The notes below the pieces were generated by a model. That model ran no database searches and was not told the origin of the DNA. It saw nothing but the letters and a program-made list of their open reading frames with translations. The translations under genes and the position numbers were made by a program. Source: Ancylobacter koreensis (GTDB taxonomy: Bacteria; Pseudomonadota; Alphaproteobacteria; Rhizobiales; Xanthobacteraceae). Taken from it: 64,000 bases of DNA. Shown piece by piece: positions 54,701-64,000 of the stretch. The DNA lies in the NCBI RefSeq assembly GCF_023016525.1, contig NZ_JALKCG010000002.1, forward strand, positions 438,001 to 502,000, read 5' to 3'. Each line of letters opens with the position of its first letter. Position 1 is the first letter of the stretch.

Positions 54701-56557
54701 GGCAACGGCATGATCCTGGAGAAGACGATCCGGCTCGTCGCCGCCTTCGACCATCGCGACATCTTCCTCGATCCCAATCCCGACCCTGAAACGTCCTTCC
54801 GCGAGCGGCGGCGGCTGTTCGCGCTGCCGCGCTCGAGCTGGCAGGACTACGACAAGTCGCTGATTTCGGCGGGCGGCGGCGTATTTCCGCGCGCGGCCAA
54901 GAGCATTCCGCTCTCCTTCGCCATGCGCGAGGCGCTCGGCTTCGACAAGAGTTCCGCCTCGCCGGCCGAGGTGATCAGCGCCATCCTGCGCGCGCCGGTC
55001 GACCTTCTGTGGTTCGGCGGCATCGGTACCTATGTGCGCGCCGCCGGCGAGAGCGATGCGCAGGTCGGCGACCGCGCCAATGACGCGGTGCGCGTGACCG
55101 GCGGCGAATTGCGGGCGCGGGTGGTGGGCGAGGGCGCCAATCTCGGCGTCACACAGCGCGGGCGCATCGAGGCGGCGCGGCGCGGCGTGCGGCTCAACAC
55201 CGATGCCATCGACAATTCGGCCGGCGTGAACACCTCGGACATCGAGGTGAACATCAAGATCGCGCTCGGCCCGGCACTGCGCGAGGGCCGGCTCGACGCG
55301 CAGGGGCGCGCCCAGCTCCTCGCCTCGATGACCGGCGACGTCGCCCAGCTCGTGCTCCGTAATAACTACCTGCAGACGCTGGCGCTCTCGCTGGCCGAGC
55401 GGCGCGGCATCGAGGATTTCGGCTTCCAGCAGCGCCTCGTCCAGCGGCTGGAGGCGCGCGGCCTGCTCGACCGGGCGGTCGAGTTCCTGCCCTCCGACGC
55501 CGAGTTCGCCGACCGGCGGGGACGCCGCGAGGGGCTGACGCGCCCGGAGCTGGCGGTGCTGCTCGCCTATGCCAAGCTGACCGCCCATGCCGACCTGCTG
55601 GATGGCGAGGTGCCGGACGATCCCTATCTCGCCCGCGAACTCGCCGCCTATTTCCCCTCCGAGCTGCGCGAGCGGTTCCCGGACGGCATCGAGCATCACC
55701 GGCTGCGCCGCGAGATCGTCGCCACCCGCCTGTCCAACGCCATGATCAACCATGGCGGCCCGACCTTCGTCACCCGCCTCGCCGACGAGACCGGCGCCGA
55801 TATCGGCTCCATCGCCAAGGCCTTCGCCGTGGTGCGCGACGGCTTCGGCCTTGCCGCGCTCAATGCCGAAGTCGACGCGCTGGACGGGCAGGTGCACGGC
55901 GGCGTGCAGCTCGACCTCTACGGCGTCGTGCAGGACATGCTGATCGACCGCAGCATCTGGTTCCTGCGCAATGTCGACCTCTCCGGCAGCCTCGACGAGC
56001 TGGTCGCCCACTACACCGCCGGCATCGCGCCGGTGGAGAAGGTACTCACCGGCCCGGTGCGCGAGCTTCTGCCCGAGGAGACCCGCACCCTGCACGATGC
56101 CCGCGTGATGCAGTGGACGCAGGCTGGCGTGCCCGAGCCGCTGGCGCGCCGCATCGCCCGCCTGCCGGCGGTGGAGAGCGCCACCGACATCGTGCTCATC
56201 GCCGAGCGCACCAAATCCTCGCTGGCGGACGTCGCCGTCACCTTCTTCGCGGTGGCGGTGCTGTTCCGGCTCGACCGCATCCTCGGCCCGGCGCGGGCGC
56301 TGGCCGTGACCGACCATTACGACCGGCTCGCGCTGGAGCGGGCGCTGACCTCCTTCGAGACGGCCGTGCGCCGGCTGACCGCCGAGGTGATCGCCGAGCA
56401 CGGCGCGGGGGTCGCCGGCGTCTCCGCCTGGACGCGGGCGCGCGGCGACATCGTGGAGCGCGCGCGCGGCGGCATCTACGAGATCGCCGCTTCCGGGCTC
56501 AGCGTCTCCAAGCTGTCGGTGGCGGCGAGCCTGCTCGGCGACCTCGTGCGCGGCTGA
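51701..56557 (+). CDS. gdhB: NAD-specific glutamate dehydrogenase, large (GDH-180) type
   Basis: Oxidative deamination of glutamate to 2-oxoglutarate. The 1618-residue size is that of the large GDH-180 class. N-terminal ACT-like regulatory parts (about 30-700) precede the catalytic core, with FGRVARGGLRWSDRPQDFR, GAKGGFVPSQLP, GDMSGDVFGNG (NAD domain) and DLLWFGGIGTYVRA, then a long helical C-terminal domain. A minus-strand open frame of almost equal length inside it is a codon-bias shadow. The gene symbol follows common usage for this class. Confidence 0.95.
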   Translation: MGVEGFFASEDERIARQLVEQADLILQATDGDAPARFASRLFGRAVAEDVRVYTPHELASLARLAYAHLKFRRRDNFDIRIEQPQTQEGGERLGRVSIIQIVNDDMPFLLDSVMAALNAQGVTASFVVHPILAVDRDNNGQVTSIAVSEAPSGGRLRRESLIHIHIPRIEDEARRNALVDDLTAVLNQVRLAVNAWQPMMAQVRAAVTNLTLAPSMVPREEREEAVAFLEWLLAGRFTFLGCRQYQATGASSGGARPVQFERRMEDALGLLADEDFRLFRRNGDSRSVSADLGEALAEPSPLIVTKSRTVSTVHRRAWIDVVLVKRYDSQGRVVGGLCIAGLFTATAYTSSVRTIPLLRRKASSVLSRAGFAPESHSGRALVKVLETYPRDDLFQIDANSLFQFALAILQLDEHPRVRLLALNERFDRFVSVLVFVPRDRYGSEVREKIGNLLAASFGGQIAAFRPLFMDGPLTRVHFIIERGPGEVPTVSRASLEGAITDIIRTWGDGVSEALAASFPAARIGELTGRYANAFPAGYQSSYPPEETIEDIKLIEGLGDSAPVAAAFRPSPLRERDRVSLKVLSLKVPRLLSERVPMLEAMGFVVIDERTFTVKPAGSPPVYAHDMLLSRRGGGAIPVDKLQGWLHGTLMAVLRGGESDGFNGLALTAQLGWRDIALLRTLGRYLRQAGIPFSQDYLWQTLNAHPAIVQKLVALFHARFDPDQPDRRAERQAAIRSEIETALIEVASLDEDRILRRFANLIEAAVRTNFYQRSADGTPRPAIAIKFLSREVEGLPLPRPHFEIFVHSPRVEGVHLRFGRVARGGLRWSDRPQDFRTEVLGLVKAQQVKNAVIVPVGAKGGFVPSQLPSGPREAIQAEGVDAYKLFIGSLLDVTDDIENGETVHPPRTVRHDEDDPYLVVAADKGTATFSDIANTLSQLRGYWLGDAFASGGSVGYDHKAMGITARGAWEAVRRHFRELDTDIRATPFTVVGVGDMSGDVFGNGMILEKTIRLVAAFDHRDIFLDPNPDPETSFRERRRLFALPRSSWQDYDKSLISAGGGVFPRAAKSIPLSFAMREALGFDKSSASPAEVISAILRAPVDLLWFGGIGTYVRAAGESDAQVGDRANDAVRVTGGELRARVVGEGANLGVTQRGRIEAARRGVRLNTDAIDNSAGVNTSDIEVNIKIALGPALREGRLDAQGRAQLLASMTGDVAQLVLRNNYLQTLALSLAERRGIEDFGFQQRLVQRLEARGLLDRAVEFLPSDAEFADRRGRREGLTRPELAVLLAYAKLTAHADLLDGEVPDDPYLARELAAYFPSELRERFPDGIEHHRLRREIVATRLSNAMINHGGPTFVTRLADETGADIGSIAKAFAVVRDGFGLAALNAEVDALDGQVHGGVQLDLYGVVQDMLIDRSIWFLRNVDLSGSLDELVAHYTAGIAPVEKVLTGPVRELLPEETRTLHDARVMQWTQAGVPEPLARRIARLPAVESATDIVLIAERTKSSLADVAVTFFAVAVLFRLDRILGPARALAVTDHYDRLALERALTSFETAVRRLTAEVIAEHGAGVAGVSAWTRARGDIVERARGGIYEIAASGLSVSKLSVAASLLGDLVRG

Positions 56558-56598
56558 CGGGACTCCTTTCGCTCGCCGTATAAAAAGGGTGGGGATCG

Positions 56599-57042
56599 CT
56601 AATCCAAATCTTCAAGCGTCACCGTTCGGCTGCGCAAAGCGTCCAGATCTTTCCATTCAGACGAGCCGGGCGTCAGTATTTTCCAATATTTCCAACCATT
56701 TAGATTGGTTGCCTTTCCGCTCTTCGTCTTCGCTATGGCACTTATTGCGGCTGATGGAGAAGAAAATTTCGAGCCGTTTAAACTCCATTCCCCATCTATG
56801 ATTGATCCTTCATATTCTTTATTGTTATATATCGTCTTGAATATGGTGCCATGCGGAAGCGAAATTTCATTATTTTTCCATGGCCTTAGAGATTTTGTAT
56901 TATTTTTCAATTTTAAATCGTCGCTATCAATGTTCAATAACCTTCGCAATATATCGTTTGGTGTTTCAGAAAAAGATAGTTTTGCAGCGACTATCGCTTT
57001 GTAGACGTCGATATCAATTTTAATGCTCTCATATCGTGCCAT
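56599..57042 (-). CDS. SeqA-N/RHH-like plus RAMA-domain protein in an AT-rich island
   Basis: A 147-residue protein unlike its neighbours in base use: 16 of 60 bases are G or C at 56881-56940. Residues about 5-40 read IKIDIDVYKAIVAAK and then ETPNDILRRLL, close in pattern to the SeqA N-terminal dimer/ribbon-helix-helix segment. Residues about 52-135 match the RAMA/DUF4357 pattern: LPHGTIF, a GSIIDGEWSLNGSKFSSPSAA core, and LNGWKYWKI. RAMA domains are predicted readers of modified DNA and usually accompany methylases. No methylase is adjacent. A consensus -35 lies upstream. The function is unknown. Confidence 0.72.
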   Translation of the reverse strand: MARYESIKIDIDVYKAIVAAKLSFSETPNDILRRLLNIDSDDLKLKNNTKSLRPWKNNEISLPHGTIFKTIYNNKEYEGSIIDGEWSLNGSKFSSPSAAISAIAKTKSGKATNLNGWKYWKILTPGSSEWKDLDALRSRTVTLEDLD

Positions 57043-57088
57043 TGCTCAATCATCTCTTTGGATGAGTAATTTGAGTAAATTGAGATTA

Positions 57089-57094
57089 TGTCAA
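57089..57094 (-). promoter_or_regulatory. Consensus -35 element for the RAMA-domain gene
   Basis: TTGACA on the minus strand lies 47 bases before the ATG, followed 17 bases later by the weak -10 AATTAC. The region is AT-rich, like the gene. A T-run overlapping it could be the end of the cytochrome c terminator. Confidence 0.4.
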
Positions 57095-57195
57095 AAAAGT
57101 GTCTGTCGTCGCGCCCGGGCGATGACCCAGATGACGCGATTCAGCGACCCGCGTGGTCCAAGCAGCGATGATCGGGGGGGGGCGACGCCGAACCC

Positions 57196-57708
57196 TCACC
57201 CCATGCAGGCATCTTCGGTCTTGCTGTAGCCGGCCGGTTTCGGCTCGTTCTTCTGCGGCTGGCCGCGGCCGAGCGCGCCGTCCGAGCGGGCGCGCAGATA
57301 GACGAAGATGGCGTCGATGTAGCACATCACGTTGGGATTGCTGCCGAGCGCCGGCATCACGAGGTCCTGGCTGGCGCTCACGTTCTTCTTGCCGTTGGTG
57401 ACGGTGTCGAGGAACTGGCTGTAGCTCAGCGTCTGCAGCGCATCGACCAGCGAGGGGCCGAAGCTGGAGCCCAGCCCGTCCGGGCCGTGGCACTGCATGC
57501 AGTTGGCGGTGTAGCGGATGTAACCGACCGAGGTGTACCAGTCGACCGTGCCGTCCGGCTCGATCTTGAAGGTGGGGTTGCCATCCTTGTCGGCGTACTC
57601 GCCGTCAGACACGCTGGCGACGGCGGGGTCGCCCGTTCCGTCCGCCCCGGCGGGCGCGGCCGAGACGAGGAAAAGGGCGGCCATGGCCGCCCAGGTCTTT
57701 ATCCGCAT
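57196..57708 (-). CDS. Four-cysteine c-type cytochrome, methanol metabolism-related family
   Basis: A 170-residue periplasmic monohaem cytochrome c with signal peptide (about 1-22). Haem is bound at C70-x-x-C73-H74 (CMQCH), with M118 or M128 as probable axial ligand. Two more cysteines, C129 and C168, fit the four-Cys family found next to methanol dehydrogenase genes in methylotrophs. Here no xoxF or mxa gene is near, so the electron donor is unknown. It lies between the AT-rich island and acs. Confidence 0.85.
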   Translation of the reverse strand: MRIKTWAAMAALFLVSAAPAGADGTGDPAVASVSDGEYADKDGNPTFKIEPDGTVDWYTSVGYIRYTANCMQCHGPDGLGSSFGPSLVDALQTLSYSQFLDTVTNGKKNVSASQDLVMPALGSNPNVMCYIDAIFVYLRARSDGALGRGQPQKNEPKPAGYSKTEDACMG

Positions 57709-57834
57709 GCGATCCTCCCATGCGCCCCGATTATCGTTGTGGCGTCGTGAAGGATGGGGCGGCGGAGTATGGTCATGCCACGGGAAGGGACGGTCAAGCC
57801 GCCCGTTCCCGCGGGCCGATGATGTGTCGGTGGC

Positions 57835-59793
<1,959 letters not shown>

Positions 59794-59960
59794 GGCGTTT
59801 CTTCCCCTTTGGGCAGGCGCTGACGCGCCTCTCTTGCTGCCCCGGATTATGGGGAGCGGGTTCCGACTGGACAAGCCGGAGGGGCGCTGGACTTTGGTCG
59901 GTATGTAGTTGCGCGGACGGGAGCCGGCGTCCGGCGGCGGTATCGCGAGCCTCGTGCCCC

Positions 59961-60620
59961 TTAGCAGCGTGGACGCCAGACGCTGGTGCGCTTGATCTCG
60001 GCGTCCTCCAGCTCGCGCGAGACCGGCACGCCGTATTCGGCGATTTTTTCGAGCCTCTCACGCGGCAGGTAGGAGCGGCCGGGATCGCCGATCCATACAG
60101 CGGCGCCGCGGGCCGAAAGCGCCTCCAGCCAGCCGAAGACGCGGGCGGCGAGGTCGTGCTCATAGGCGATGTCGCCGGCGAGGATCACCTCCCAGCCGAA
60201 GTCCGTACCGACGACGTCGGCCGCGAGCACCTCGACCGGCGCGCCGTTCTCCCATGCGTTAAGGGCGATGGCCGCATGGGCGAAGGGGTCGATGTCGGCG
60301 CAGGCGACCGCCGCCGCACCGGCCTTCATGGCGGCGATGCCGACAAGGCCGGAGCCGGCGGCGAAATCCAGCACGCGCCGCCCGCGCACCGTCTCGGGGT
60401 GGTCCAGAACATAGCGCGCCAGCGCCTGCCCGCCGGCCCAGGCGAAGGCCCAGAAGGGCGGCGGCAGGCCGATCTCGCCCAGCTCCTCCTCGGTGCGCTG
60501 CCAGATCGGCAGCGATTCGGCGGCGAGGTGGAGGCGAATCTCGGGAACCAGCGGCGGTGCCAGAAGATGCGTCTCGGCGCGGATGAAGGCGGCGGGATCA
60601 GCGAGGGGCCGCCGCGTCAC
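59961..60620 (-). CDS. Nnt1/ETFB-lysine-type class I SAM methyltransferase
   Basis: A 219-residue methyltransferase with the SAM motif [15 protein letters not shown] and a following ACADIDPFA; it resembles the METTL20/Nnt1 group that methylates lysines of the electron-transfer flavoprotein beta subunit. The target in this organism is inference. It starts at a GTG (60620) that overlaps the stop of the EVE gene by four bases (GTGA), so translation is coupled. Confidence 0.82.
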   Translation of the reverse strand: MTRRPLADPAAFIRAETHLLAPPLVPEIRLHLAAESLPIWQRTEEELGEIGLPPPFWAFAWAGGQALARYVLDHPETVRGRRVLDFAAGSGLVGIAAMKAGAAAVACADIDPFAHAAIALNAWENGAPVEVLAADVVGTDFGWEVILAGDIAYEHDLAARVFGWLEALSARGAAVWIGDPGRSYLPRERLEKIAEYGVPVSRELEDAEIKRTSVWRPRC

Positions 60621-61036
60621 CGCGTGCCGCCGGCCATGTCGAGCACGATCTCCCATTCCGCGTCGGTGACGGGTTGCACGGAGAGGCGGGAATATTTCAG
60701 TAGCGCCATCTCGGCGAGGCGCGGCTCCGCTTTCACGGCGGCCAGCGTCACCGGGTTCTTCAGCGTGGCGACCGCCTTGAGGTCGACCATGACGAACTTG
60801 CCCGAGGGGTCGGACGGGTCTGGATAGGCCTCGCGGATCACCTCGACGATGCCGACGATCTCCTTGCCCTCGTTGGAATGATAGAAGAAGCCGTGCTCGC
60901 CGGTCTTCATGGCGAGAAGCTGCTGCTTGGCGAGGTGGTTGCGCACGCCGTCCCAATGGGTGCCCTTGGCGCCGGCGGCGAGCTGCATCTCCCACGACCA
61001 TTTGAACGGTTCGGACTTGTAGAGCCAGTGGGCCAT
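60617..61036 (-). CDS. EVE-domain protein
   Basis: A 139-residue single-domain EVE protein (PUA-like fold). It opens HWLYKSEPFKWSW and has GTHWDGVRNHLAKQQL and GFFYHSNEGKEIVGIVEV, the binding-pocket segments. EVE domains are related to YTH and are predicted to bind modified bases in nucleic acids. It is in a leftward run tsaD-gpsA-EVE-methyltransferase with overlaps or a 1-base gap. The function in the run is unknown. Confidence 0.9.
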   Translation of the reverse strand: MAHWLYKSEPFKWSWEMQLAAGAKGTHWDGVRNHLAKQQLLAMKTGEHGFFYHSNEGKEIVGIVEVIREAYPDPSDPSGKFVMVDLKAVATLKNPVTLAAVKAEPRLAEMALLKYSRLSVQPVTDAEWEIVLDMAGGTR

Positions 61037-61037
61037 C

Positions 61038-62027
61038 TCACGCTTCCGCTTTCTGGGGACGGGCCAGCAGCGACCCGATCGCCTGTTCGATATCGCTGCG
61101 CCCGGCCAGCACCGCCTCGACCGCGCGGGCGATGGGCATGTCGACACCGCGCGCGTCGGCCATCGCGACGAGAGCGCTCGCCGTCAGCGCCCCCTCGGCC
61201 AGCCTTCCGCTGGGGTGCAGCCCGCCGGCGCGGCCGAGATCGAGCCCGAGCGCGTAGTTGCGCGACTGCGCCGTCGAGCAGGTGAGGATGAGGTCGCCGA
61301 GGCCGGAAAGGCCGGTGAGCGTCTCGGCGCGGGCGCCATAGGCCTTGCCGAAGCGCATCAGCTCGGCGAAGCCCCGCGCGATCAGCGCCGCTCCCGCGCT
61401 CGCGCCGAGCCCGCGCCCGCCGACGATGCCGGCGGCGATGGCGAGCACGTTCTTGGCCGCGCCGCCGATCTCGACGCCGCGCACGTCGTCGGAATGGTAG
61501 AGCCGGAACGAGCCCGAGCCGAGCGCCGCCGCCAGCCCCTCGGCGAGATCGAGGTCGCGCGCGGCGAGGGTGACGGCGGTCGGCAGGCCGGCGGCGACAT
61601 CCGCCGCGAAGCTGGGGCCGGAGAGGATGGCGGGCGTCGCCTCGGGGCACGCCTCGGCCAGCACCTGCGTCATGAACAGCGAGGTGCCGCGCTCGATGCC
61701 CTTGGCGCAGGTGACGAGCGGGATGCCGGCGGAGAGGTGCGGGGCGAGTTCGCCCGCCACCGCGCGGCTCGCCTGCGCGGGCACCACCATGAGCACGGCG
61801 TCAACGCCGGCGAGGTCGGCGAGGCGCGCCGTCGGCGTCACCGCGGGCGCGAGCTCGACGCCGGGCAAATGCAGGCGGTTTTCGCGCGAGCGCGCCATCG
61901 CCGCGATGGCCTCGGCGTCGCGGCCCCAGAGCACCACCTCCCGCCCCGCGCGGGCGCTCGCATTGGCGAGCGCGGTGCCCCAGGCGCCGGCGCCGACCAC
62001 GCCGATAGAAGCGAAACCTGCGGGCAT
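61038..62027 (-). CDS. gpsA: Glycerol-3-phosphate dehydrogenase [NAD(P)+]
   Basis: Makes sn-glycerol-3-phosphate from dihydroxyacetone phosphate for phospholipids. The 329-residue protein has the NAD motif [19 protein letters not shown], the catalytic lysine region [13 protein letters not shown], and [13 protein letters not shown]. Its ATG overlaps the stop of tsaD by one base (TGATG); pairing of tsaD and gpsA is usual in alphaproteobacteria. Confidence 0.96.
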   Translation of the reverse strand: MPAGFASIGVVGAGAWGTALANASARAGREVVLWGRDAEAIAAMARSRENRLHLPGVELAPAVTPTARLADLAGVDAVLMVVPAQASRAVAGELAPHLSAGIPLVTCAKGIERGTSLFMTQVLAEACPEATPAILSGPSFAADVAAGLPTAVTLAARDLDLAEGLAAALGSGSFRLYHSDDVRGVEIGGAAKNVLAIAAGIVGGRGLGASAGAALIARGFAELMRFGKAYGARAETLTGLSGLGDLILTCSTAQSRNYALGLDLGRAGGLHPSGRLAEGALTASALVAMADARGVDMPIARAVEAVLAGRSDIEQAIGSLLARPQKAEA

Positions 62028-63118
62028 CAGCCGGCCGCGCCCGGCAGCGGGGCGCCCGGCGCGGAGGAATTGGCGCCCTCGACTTCGCCGAGCGGCCACC
62101 GCGCGCGCGGCGCCGTGCCGAGATCGTCGGTCAGCCCGCGCGCCAGCCGCTCGGCACCGGCCCAGGCGATCATCGCGCCATTGTCGGTGCACAGTTCCGG
62201 CGGCGGCACGGCGAGGCGCGTGCCGGCATCGGCCGCCACCTTGTGCAGCACCCGGCGCACCGCCTGGTTGGCGCCGACGCCGCCGGCGAGCACCAGCGCG
62301 TTCGGCTTGAGGCCCTTCTGCAGCATCAGCCGCAGCGCGCAGCGCGTCCGGTCGGCGAGGATGTCGACGATGGCGGCCTGGAAGGAGGCGCACAGATCGT
62401 TCACGTCCTCGTCCGACAGCGGGGCGATCTTCAGCGCTTCCTGCCGCACGGCGGTCTTCAGGCCGGAGAGCGAGAAATCCGGCACCGGCTTGCCGTGCAG
62501 CGGGCGAGGCAGGGCGAAGCGCGAGGCATCGCCCTTCAGCGCCGCGCGCTCCACCTCCGGGCCGCCGGGATAGGGCAGGCCGAGCATCTTCGCCGTCTTG
62601 TCGAAGGCCTCGCCGATGGCGTCGTCGATGGTGCCGCCGAGCTTGGTGTACTCGCCGATGCCGGTGACGGCCACGAGCTGGGTGTGCCCGCCCGAGACCA
62701 GCAGCAGCAGGAAGGGGAAGGGCACCTTGTCGGTGAGCCGCGCGGTGAGCGCGTGCGCTTCCAGATGGTTGACCGCGATCAGCGGCTTGTTCGCCGCCAG
62801 CGCCAGCGCCTTGGCCGTGGTGAGCCCGACGATGACGCCGCCGATCAGCCCCGGCCCGGCGGCGGCGGCGATGCCGTCGACCTGCGCCAGCGTGATGCCG
62901 GCCGAGCGCAGCGCCAGCGCGATCAGATGGTCGAGGATCTCCACATGGGCGCGGGAGGCGATCTCGGGCACCACGCCGCCATATTCGGCATGCGCCTCGG
63001 TCTGCGAGCGCACGACGTTGGACAGGATGGTGCCCGAGCCGTCGCCGCGCCGGCGCACGATGGCGGCGGCGGTCTCGTCGCAGGTGGTCTCGATCCCGAG
63101 GAGGAGAAGATCGCTCAT
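62027..63118 (-). CDS. tsaD: tRNA N6-threonylcarbamoyladenosine transferase TsaD
   Basis: Transfers the threonylcarbamoyl group to A37 of ANN-reading tRNAs, with partners TsaB and TsaE encoded elsewhere. The 363-residue protein has [13 protein letters not shown] (phosphate loop), [12 protein letters not shown], the metal pair in NHLEAH, and VSGGHTQL. The C-terminal extension after [12 protein letters not shown] is short. It diverges from hemC across a 62-base region, the classic hemC/tsaD arrangement of alphaproteobacteria. Confidence 0.97.
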   Translation of the reverse strand: MSDLLLLGIETTCDETAAAIVRRRGDGSGTILSNVVRSQTEAHAEYGGVVPEIASRAHVEILDHLIALALRSAGITLAQVDGIAAAAGPGLIGGVIVGLTTAKALALAANKPLIAVNHLEAHALTARLTDKVPFPFLLLLVSGGHTQLVAVTGIGEYTKLGGTIDDAIGEAFDKTAKMLGLPYPGGPEVERAALKGDASRFALPRPLHGKPVPDFSLSGLKTAVRQEALKIAPLSDEDVNDLCASFQAAIVDILADRTRCALRLMLQKGLKPNALVLAGGVGANQAVRRVLHKVAADAGTRLAVPPPELCTDNGAMIAWAGAERLARGLTDDLGTAPRARWPLGEVEGANSSAPGAPLPGAAG

Positions 63119-63180
63119 TGACTTTATATGGTTGGACAGTGATCTGAACCGGCATCGAACCGCTAGCACCGCAGGACCGC

Positions 63181-64000
63181 ATGACGCAATCGCTTCCCCG
63201 ACTCCGGCTCGGCACGCGCGGCAGCCCGCTGGCGCTCTGGCAGGCGCATGCGGTGCGCGACGCCCTCCTGAAGGCGCATGGCTGGCCGGCCGAGGCGGTG
63301 GAGATCGAGGTGATCCGCACCACCGGCGACGCCATTACCGACCGCGCGCTGTCGGAAGCGGGCGGCAAGGGGCTTTTCACCAAGGAGCTGGAGGAGGCGC
63401 TGCTGGAGCGGCGCATCGACCTCGCGGTGCATTCGGCCAAGGATATGGCGACGCGCCTGCCGGACGGGCTGCACCTCGTCGGCTATCTCCCCCGCGCGGA
63501 TGTGCGCGACGCGCTCATCCTGCGCGAGGGCGCCTCGCTCGCGGACCTGAAGCCGGGCGCCAAGGTCGGCACCGCCTCGCTGCGCCGCGAGGCGCAGCTG
63601 CGCCGGCTGCGGCCGGACCTTCAAGTGTCGCTGCTGCGCGGCAATGTGCACACGCGGCTCGCCAAGGTGGAGAGCGGCGAGTTCGACGCCACGCTGCTGG
63701 CGCTGGCCGGACTTGCCCGTCTCGGTCTCACCGAGCGGATCAGCGCGCTGCTCGACGTCGCCGATTTCCTGCCCGCCGTCGGGCAGGGGGCGGTCGCCAT
63801 CGAGACGCGGTTCGGCGACCTCGCGGTGGATTCGCTCGTCGTGCCTGTCGTGTGCCCGGCGACCGGCCTCGCGCTCCGCGTCGAGCGCGCCTATCTCGGC
63901 GAGCTTGACGGCTCCTGCCGCACGCCCATCGGCGGACTGGCGGAAGTGACCGGGGACGAGATCCGCTTCCGCGGCGTCGTGCTGTCTGCCGACGGCACGC
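63181..64000 (+). CDS. hemC: Hydroxymethylbilane synthase (porphobilinogen deaminase), 3' end beyond the window
   Basis: Joins four porphobilinogens into hydroxymethylbilane for haem and related tetrapyrroles. The visible 273 codons include the N-terminal [18 protein letters not shown], catalytic D88 in HSAKDM, the arginine cluster of [15 protein letters not shown], and C246 in GSCRTPIGG, which carries the dipyrromethane cofactor. Only the last part of domain 3 is missing, cut by the window edge. It diverges from tsaD. Confidence 0.96.
   Translation, partial: MTQSLPRLRLGTRGSPLALWQAHAVRDALLKAHGWPAEAVEIEVIRTTGDAITDRALSEAGGKGLFTKELEEALLERRIDLAVHSAKDMATRLPDGLHLVGYLPRADVRDALILREGASLADLKPGAKVGTASLRREAQLRRLRPDLQVSLLRGNVHTRLAKVESGEFDATLLALAGLARLGLTERISALLDVADFLPAVGQGAVAIETRFGDLAVDSLVVPVVCPATGLALRVERAYLGELDGSCRTPIGGLAEVTGDEIRFRGVVLSADGT

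Noticed and set aside
51548-56401. A 1617-codon open frame on the minus strand inside the glutamate dehydrogenase gene
   Set aside because: Its composition is Arg/His/Gly-rich without domains, while the plus frame encodes a complete known enzyme. It is a codon-bias shadow of a high-GC gene.
56599-57042. The AT-rich gene as part of a complete restriction-modification system
   Set aside because: No methylase, nuclease or integrase lies beside it; the flanking genes are housekeeping.

Overview
The window is high-GC chromosomal DNA from an alphaproteobacterium, most likely Hyphomicrobiales and perhaps near Xanthobacteraceae (Ancylobacter/Starkeya-like). This rests on gene content: a GDH-180 type NAD-glutamate dehydrogenase, a four-cysteine 'methanol metabolism-related' cytochrome c, 3-hydroxybutyrate dehydrogenase next to a patatin protein, FixK/FNR-type boxes, and REP-like 'gtcatcccgg' palindromes between genes. 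The genus is inference. About 59 protein genes are supported. No tRNA, rRNA, CRISPR, insertion sequence or prophage was seen.

Layout. 1-5.9 kb: a Nudix gene cut by the left edge, thiC under a TPP riboswitch, an MltB-type lytic transglycosylase, a CDF metal exporter and a PfkB sugar kinase. 6-15.6 kb: an SDR, a DUF1311-like protein, an aminotransferase, a double-GNAT protein, map, radC, and a leftward run of 2-hydroxyacid dehydrogenase, Inh-like protein, FAD monooxygenase and cupin. 15.7-24.8 kb: a marR gene, then a tightly overlapped leftward operon (NMT1/THI5-like ABC importer, cytosine-deaminase-like amidohydrolase, GlcD-like flavoenzyme, flavodoxin-fold reductase). It diverges from a rightward RidA-creatininase-Ldh operon across a perfect 11-bp inverted repeat. 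Together these look like an uncharacterised uptake and breakdown locus for a small nitrogen compound.

24.9-37.2 kb: ppa, then a zinc-uptake operon (His-rich small membrane protein, ATPase, permease, binding protein) behind two TGATA-N5-TATCA sites, followed by a COG0523 GTPase, a WD40 protein, an autotransporter, acetoacetate decarboxylase and a DUF1007-NicO pair. A Zur-type regulator lies at 40.5-41.1 kb. 37.3-51.5 kb: asd, a MazE/MazF-like toxin-antitoxin pair with a palindrome over its -10, ispG, zur, bdhA-patatin, an RluA-family synthase, glk, rsmB, a heparinase II/III-like protein, purH, and an OmpW-like porin with a consensus FixK/FNR box.

51.7-64 kb: the 1618-residue glutamate dehydrogenase, a small AT-rich island with one gene joining a SeqA-N/ribbon-helix-helix-like segment to a RAMA-like domain, the orphan cytochrome c, acs, a methyltransferase, an EVE protein, gpsA and tsaD, and divergent hemC cut by the right edge. 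The strongest leads for new biology are the RHH-RAMA protein, the divergent catabolic locus, and the zinc module with its His-rich leader protein.
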